Source: Erysipelotrichaceae bacterium
GTDB taxonomy: Bacteria; Bacillota_I; Bacilli_A; Erysipelotrichales; Erysipelotrichaceae
Reading direction: 5' to 3'
DNA length: 9,756 bases
Assembly: GCA_017418585.1 (NCBI GenBank)
Contig: JAFONG010000275.1
Coordinates: 1-9,756 of the forward strand
The notes beneath the pieces are model-generated. The model did no database searches. It saw only the letters and a list, made by a program, of their open reading frames with translations, and had not been told where the DNA came from. Each line of letters opens with the position of its first letter. Positions within the stretch are counted from its first letter, which is position 1. Both the position numbers and the translations under genes were made by a program. Positions 6,471 to 9,756 of the stretch are shown here, in pieces.

Positions 6471-7625
6471 TTAGATTTCAAAGAGATCTCTTGGGAAATT
6501 AGTCAGGAATTCCGCACCGTCTTCCGTTACCAGGATCATGTCTTCGACTCTCATGTATCCTTCGTTCGGGAAGAACATCTTCGGTTCGCTGCAGAAGACC
6601 ATGCCCGGCTGCAGTACCAGTTCAGTACCCGGGATCAGGAACGGAACCTCGTGTACTTCCGATCCGATGTGGTGACCGTTTCCGCCCGGTTCGTCTCTCT
6701 TGAACCGCAGATAGTCGTAGTAGCCCAGTTCTTCGGCCTTGTCACAGATCAGATCATACAGATCGCCGAATCTGGTAACGCCCGGTCTGATTTGGGATAC
6801 CATGTAGCATTCTGCCGCCTGCAGAGCCTCGTATCCCTTCTTTACCAGTTCCGGAGCTTTTCCATAATAGACGGTACGTCCCCAGTCGGAGCAGTAGCCC
6901 TGATCCATGTAGCCGATATCGAAGGCGACCATGGTTCCCGGTACGAGTTTTCTTTCCGGTTCAAACGGTTCGATGTTTGCGGCATTCGGAGTGTTTCTCG
7001 TCTTGAAGCCGCAGGTAGGCGCAAACGACAGGTCCTGAATGCCGTGGGTCAGACCGTAGTCGATGATTCCTCTTTCGCATTCGAACATCGTCATGCCTTC
7101 CTGCATGTGCTTCACCACATACATTACCGCATCGTCCGTAAACTTGCCAAGCTTTCGCAGCTGATCGATCTCCTTTGCATCCTTGATCCTGCGGATATCG
7201 TCAAAGATCGTTTCAACGTTTACCGTTTCGATTTCCGGATCCACTTCTTTCAGTGTCCTGATGAACCAGTCGTCGCAATCTCTGCCGATGCCGATCTTCT
7301 TGCCGTCGACGATATGTCTTAGCTCATCCTCGAACTGATCCATGAAGCTTACGACCACGTCGTTCTTTGTCGTATCGAAATGGTCCTTCTTTGAAGGAAT
7401 GGTCAGAATCGTGGTCTTGCCTTCCCTGTTCATGTAGATCATGACTTCCGGAATGATGTGGGAACCCGCAACCGGCACATCCAGATTGAAGCAGTAGCGC
7501 TGCCAGAAGTAGGACGTACATTCAGCCAGATACTGGAAGTTTGCGCCTCCCGCAAACAGGATGCCGTCAAGTCCGGTTTTCAGAAACTCGTTGTAACACT
7601 TTTTTCTTCTTTCACTAACGATCAT
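6471..7625 (-). CDS. M24-family metallopeptidase, Xaa-Pro aminopeptidase/prolidase-like
   Basis: The product has 384 residues, a usual length for the family. An N-terminal creatinase-type domain spans about residues 1-145 and the pita-bread catalytic domain about 150-376. All five expected metal ligands are visible: Asp236 (VAFDIG), Asp247 (CSDWGRT), His318 (GNGHHIG), Glu347 (CSEPKMF) and Glu361 (MRVEDM). The EVHEVPF stretch after the His motif is also typical. The enzyme should therefore be an active two-metal hydrolase, most likely cytoplasmic because there is no signal peptide. The family removes N-terminal residues next to proline or splits Xaa-Pro dipeptides, but related members hydrolyse creatine or other amides, so the substrate is open. 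The start at 7625 has an AGGAGG site at 7631-7636. It is the last gene of its operon, 14 bases after the transporter gene. Confidence 0.92.
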   Translation of the reverse strand: MIVSERRKKCYNEFLKTGLDGILFAGGANFQYLAECTSYFWQRYCFNLDVPVAGSHIIPEVMIYMNREGKTTILTIPSKKDHFDTTKNDVVVSFMDQFEDELRHIVDGKKIGIGRDCDDWFIRTLKEVDPEIETVNVETIFDDIRRIKDAKEIDQLRKLGKFTDDAVMYVVKHMQEGMTMFECERGIIDYGLTHGIQDLSFAPTCGFKTRNTPNAANIEPFEPERKLVPGTMVAFDIGYMDQGYCSDWGRTVYYGKAPELVKKGYEALQAAECYMVSQIRPGVTRFGDLYDLICDKAEELGYYDYLRFKRDEPGGNGHHIGSEVHEVPFLIPGTELVLQPGMVFCSEPKMFFPNEGYMRVEDMILVTEDGAEFLTNFPRDLFEI

Positions 7626-7639
7626 GATTTCCTCCTTGT

Positions 7640-8842
7640 TCAGTCGATTTTAACGTAGTCCTGCGGATCGTTTCTTCTTTGAACGATGCTGCAGATGATT
7701 GCCAGCAGAAAGGCCGCGGCTGCAAAGACGAACGAACCTTTCGGCGATGATTCATAGACAAATCCGGATACTAGAGAACCGATGATGGTTCCGATGTTCG
7801 AGATGGAATTGTAGATCCCGACAATAGGACCGGACGATTTTCTTGAGAAGCCGTTGAGCATTGACTGCAGCAGCGGTTTATAGACGGCATTGAAGCCGAA
7901 GAACACGACGTTGAGAATAATGAACGGTACGACTTTGTCGATCAGAACGATTCCGCACATCATGATCAGACAGATCGTCAAGACATGGATGATGGAACGT
8001 CTGATGTCGGTACGGTTCAGCAGGAAGCTGCAGATCGTCGAATTGGCGATCAGAGTAATGATTCCGACTCCTCCCTTGAGATAGCCGTTGTAGGACGGAG
8101 GAAAACCGTACTGGTCCTTGATGAAATAATTGAAACACTGTTCATAACAGTTGTTTGCGAAGCTTGTGAACATGCACACCAGCAGGAAGCTGATGAACAC
8201 GATGCTGATGTCTTCTTTCGGCAGGGCGAAGGATCTTAGCGGATTGGCTTCCTTCAGCAGCGAAGGAATGTCGATCGCCGTCTTTTCTCTTTCCTTGTCG
8301 GCCAGAAACACGAAATGCAGCAGCGACAGAAGCCACAGGCCAACGACTTCCGTTCCAAGACAGAAATTCAGTGAAATATCGCCAAGTATTCCGCCAATCA
8401 GATAACCGAAGGCGGAGAAGATCGCCATGACTGTCGCATAGGCCGCCAGACCTTTACCCTTGTTCTCGCTTTCATAGTTGTCAAGGATGTAAAGAAGATG
8501 AGCTACCCCGATTCCTCCGATAAAGATACCCGCCAGCATCCTCGCCAGAACGACATGCAGGACATTCTTGGCCAGGAAGAAGAAATACAGCTGACCGAAT
8601 CCGTAGCCGATGTAGCTGATACACAGGATACGGTTAGGACCGTAGCGGTCCGCCAGCTTGCCCCAGAAAGGAGAAAACAGAAAAACCGTCGTTGCCATGG
8701 CGGCAAAAGCCACCCCGAACATGTAGTCGGGCAGATTCAGCAGTTTATAGAAAGTCGGTTCAACCGGATGAGCGAAATTAGCGATCAGTCCATACAGGGC
8801 ACTCAGTACAAGTGAACGGATGACAGATCTTTTCCGCATCAT
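7640..8842 (-). CDS. Major facilitator superfamily transporter
   Basis: The product has 400 residues and is hydrophobic throughout, with a pattern consistent with about twelve membrane helices and a longer polar loop near residues 192-216, between the two halves. The MFS motif A is seen between helices 2 and 3 as GKLADRYGPNR (61-71). The family moves small solutes by uniport, symport or antiport; overall it resembles drug-efflux or sugar-type MFS proteins and I cannot name a substrate. The start is the ATG at 8842, which overlaps the TGA of the upstream M24 gene by four bases (ATGA). A second ATG follows directly at 8839. A longer frame reaching 8959 exists, but that extension lies inside the upstream peptidase gene and is hydrophilic, so I reject it. 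There is no strong binding site before the start, which fits translational coupling. Its place between two peptidase genes suggests import of their substrate or export of a product. Confidence 0.9.
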   Translation of the reverse strand: MMRKRSVIRSLVLSALYGLIANFAHPVEPTFYKLLNLPDYMFGVAFAAMATTVFLFSPFWGKLADRYGPNRILCISYIGYGFGQLYFFFLAKNVLHVVLARMLAGIFIGGIGVAHLLYILDNYESENKGKGLAAYATVMAIFSAFGYLIGGILGDISLNFCLGTEVVGLWLLSLLHFVFLADKEREKTAIDIPSLLKEANPLRSFALPKEDISIVFISFLLVCMFTSFANNCYEQCFNYFIKDQYGFPPSYNGYLKGGVGIITLIANSTICSFLLNRTDIRRSIIHVLTICLIMMCGIVLIDKVVPFIILNVVFFGFNAVYKPLLQSMLNGFSRKSSGPIVGIYNSISNIGTIIGSLVSGFVYESSPKGSFVFAAAAFLLAIICSIVQRRNDPQDYVKID

Positions 8843-9756
8843 TTGATTAGATGGAACTTGTCCTGTCTGCCTGCCAGGAAATACACCTTTCCGTCTCTCA
8901 CCAGAACATCCGTTTCGGCTCCGAAGGTCAGTGTTACGCCCCAGCTTTCCACCGGACACTTGACGTTAAGTTCCAGGGAATAAGCCGTATTGTCGTACAT
9001 CGGATAATCGCCGGTTCCCGGTACGCCGCCCTGCTTATCCCAGAGTCCGATCGTCGGACCTGCCGCATGGCCGTTGAATCCGATCGGATGCGTATAAAGA
9101 CACGGAACGATGCCTTCTTCTTTGGCTTTCTTTAACGAAGCAGCCAGGATCTCGTTTCCTGTTCTGCCGATCCTGAATTCTCCTACGGTAATGTCCTGGA
9201 AACGGTTGACCGTACGCATGACTTCCTTGAGCTCTTCCGGAGCGTCCGTTTCGTCCTGTTTCAGAACATAGGCGTTCTCTTGCGTATCGGTACAAAGATT
9301 CAGATAACGGAAGCCGACGTCGCAATGCAGGATGTCTCCCGGCCTGATGATAGTCTCGCCCTCTACTTCTCCGACTCCCGCTCTTCTGACGGAAACCTCG
9401 TAGTCGAACCACGGCCTGAATCCCAGATCGACCGTCTTCTGCATCATCCAGTATTTCACGTCTTCGTTGGTCGTGACGCCAGGTAGAACGACTTTGGATG
9501 AGAAAGCCTCGGCGATCATCGCATGCGCGATCTGCATGATTCCGTGATAGGCATCCATCTCTTCATCGATCCTTGTTTCCATCCATCCGACGACGACATT
9601 CTCGGCCGATACGATCTTGGCTTTCTGTTCCTCGTCAAACACTTCCATCATCTCTTCATAAAGAGTATGGCTCAGTCCATCCGCAAAAGCGAAATTCTTG
9701 GAGAAGTCCAGACCGATCACTTTCGGATTGATTTCCTTCAGTACTCTGGCCAGACA
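8839..9756 (-). CDS. M24-family metallopeptidase, second type, N-terminus outside window
   Basis: The frame is open to the window edge (305 residues visible). A GTG at 9720 could be read as a start, but the 12 codons before it are open and fit the family (ending KEINPK), so I treat the gene as 5'-partial. The catalytic domain shows likely metal ligands, numbered from the window edge: Asp146 (LHCDVG), Asp157 (CTDTQ), His230 (NGHAAGP), Glu262 (LELNV) and Glu281 (FGAETDV). The TDTQ and GHAAGP contexts differ clearly from the neighbouring M24 enzyme at 6471-7625, so the two are separate subfamilies and not a recent duplication. An active, probably cytoplasmic, metal-dependent aminopeptidase or amidohydrolase is expected; its substrate is unknown. 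It overlaps the MFS gene by four bases and is the first operon gene visible here; others may lie further right. Confidence 0.88.
   Translation of the reverse strand, partial: CLARVLKEINPKVIGLDFSKNFAFADGLSHTLYEEMMEVFDEEQKAKIVSAENVVVGWMETRIDEEMDAYHGIMQIAHAMIAEAFSSKVVLPGVTTNEDVKYWMMQKTVDLGFRPWFDYEVSVRRAGVGEVEGETIIRPGDILHCDVGFRYLNLCTDTQENAYVLKQDETDAPEELKEVMRTVNRFQDITVGEFRIGRTGNEILAASLKKAKEEGIVPCLYTHPIGFNGHAAGPTIGLWDKQGGVPGTGDYPMYDNTAYSLELNVKCPVESWGVTLTFGAETDVLVRDGKVYFLAGRQDKFHLIK

Noticed and set aside
6465..7322. Plus-strand open frame of 285 codons
   Set aside because: It is fully antisense to the second M24 peptidase, whose five metal ligands are intact. It starts just outside the terminator hairpin with no ribosome binding site, and its translation shows no family motif.

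Overview
All genes that I can support lie on the minus strand, so transcription runs from high to low coordinates. The strong GGAGG ribosome binding sites, short lipoprotein signals, a hybrid-kinase remnant, an Hpt protein and an InlB-type repeat surface protein together suggest a low-to-moderate-GC Gram-positive anaerobe of the Bacillota. The surface-protein architecture reminds me of gut or oral Erysipelotrichia. That placement is inference from recalled families, because there is no rRNA or marker gene here.

The window splits into four transcription units, listed from the right edge to the left. (1) 9756-6433: an M24 metallopeptidase (N-terminus outside the window), an MFS transporter that overlaps it by 4 bases, and a second, different M24 peptidase (aminopeptidase P/prolidase-like, with an intact metal site), closed by a strong hairpin terminator. 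This looks like a cassette for importing and hydrolysing a small peptide or amide. (2) 6333-4819: a lipoprotein of unknown function, then the remains of a membrane-bound hybrid histidine kinase. Only the N-terminal sensor segment and the last ~32 residues of the receiver domain survive, joined out of frame, and a terminator follows. (3) 4696-2301: a single large gene for a secreted, membrane-anchored repeat protein with a Glu-rich stalk and InlB/MucBP-like modules. It has a hydrophobic multi-span C-terminus and no LPXTG motif, and a terminator closes the unit. (4) 2301 to the left edge: an Hpt phosphotransfer protein, a transglutaminase-like lipoprotein and a type II secretion/type IV pilus F-family membrane protein (C-terminus outside the window), closely spaced and probably co-transcribed.

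The most interesting points are the gutted hybrid kinase close to a free-standing Hpt gene, the linkage of that Hpt and a catalytically complete lipoprotein transglutaminase to a pilus/secretion platform gene, and the M24-MFS-M24 cassette. I saw no tRNA, rRNA, CRISPR array, insertion sequence or attachment site. No gap between genes exceeds 300 bases; the longest, at 6270-6470, holds a terminator and a likely promoter.
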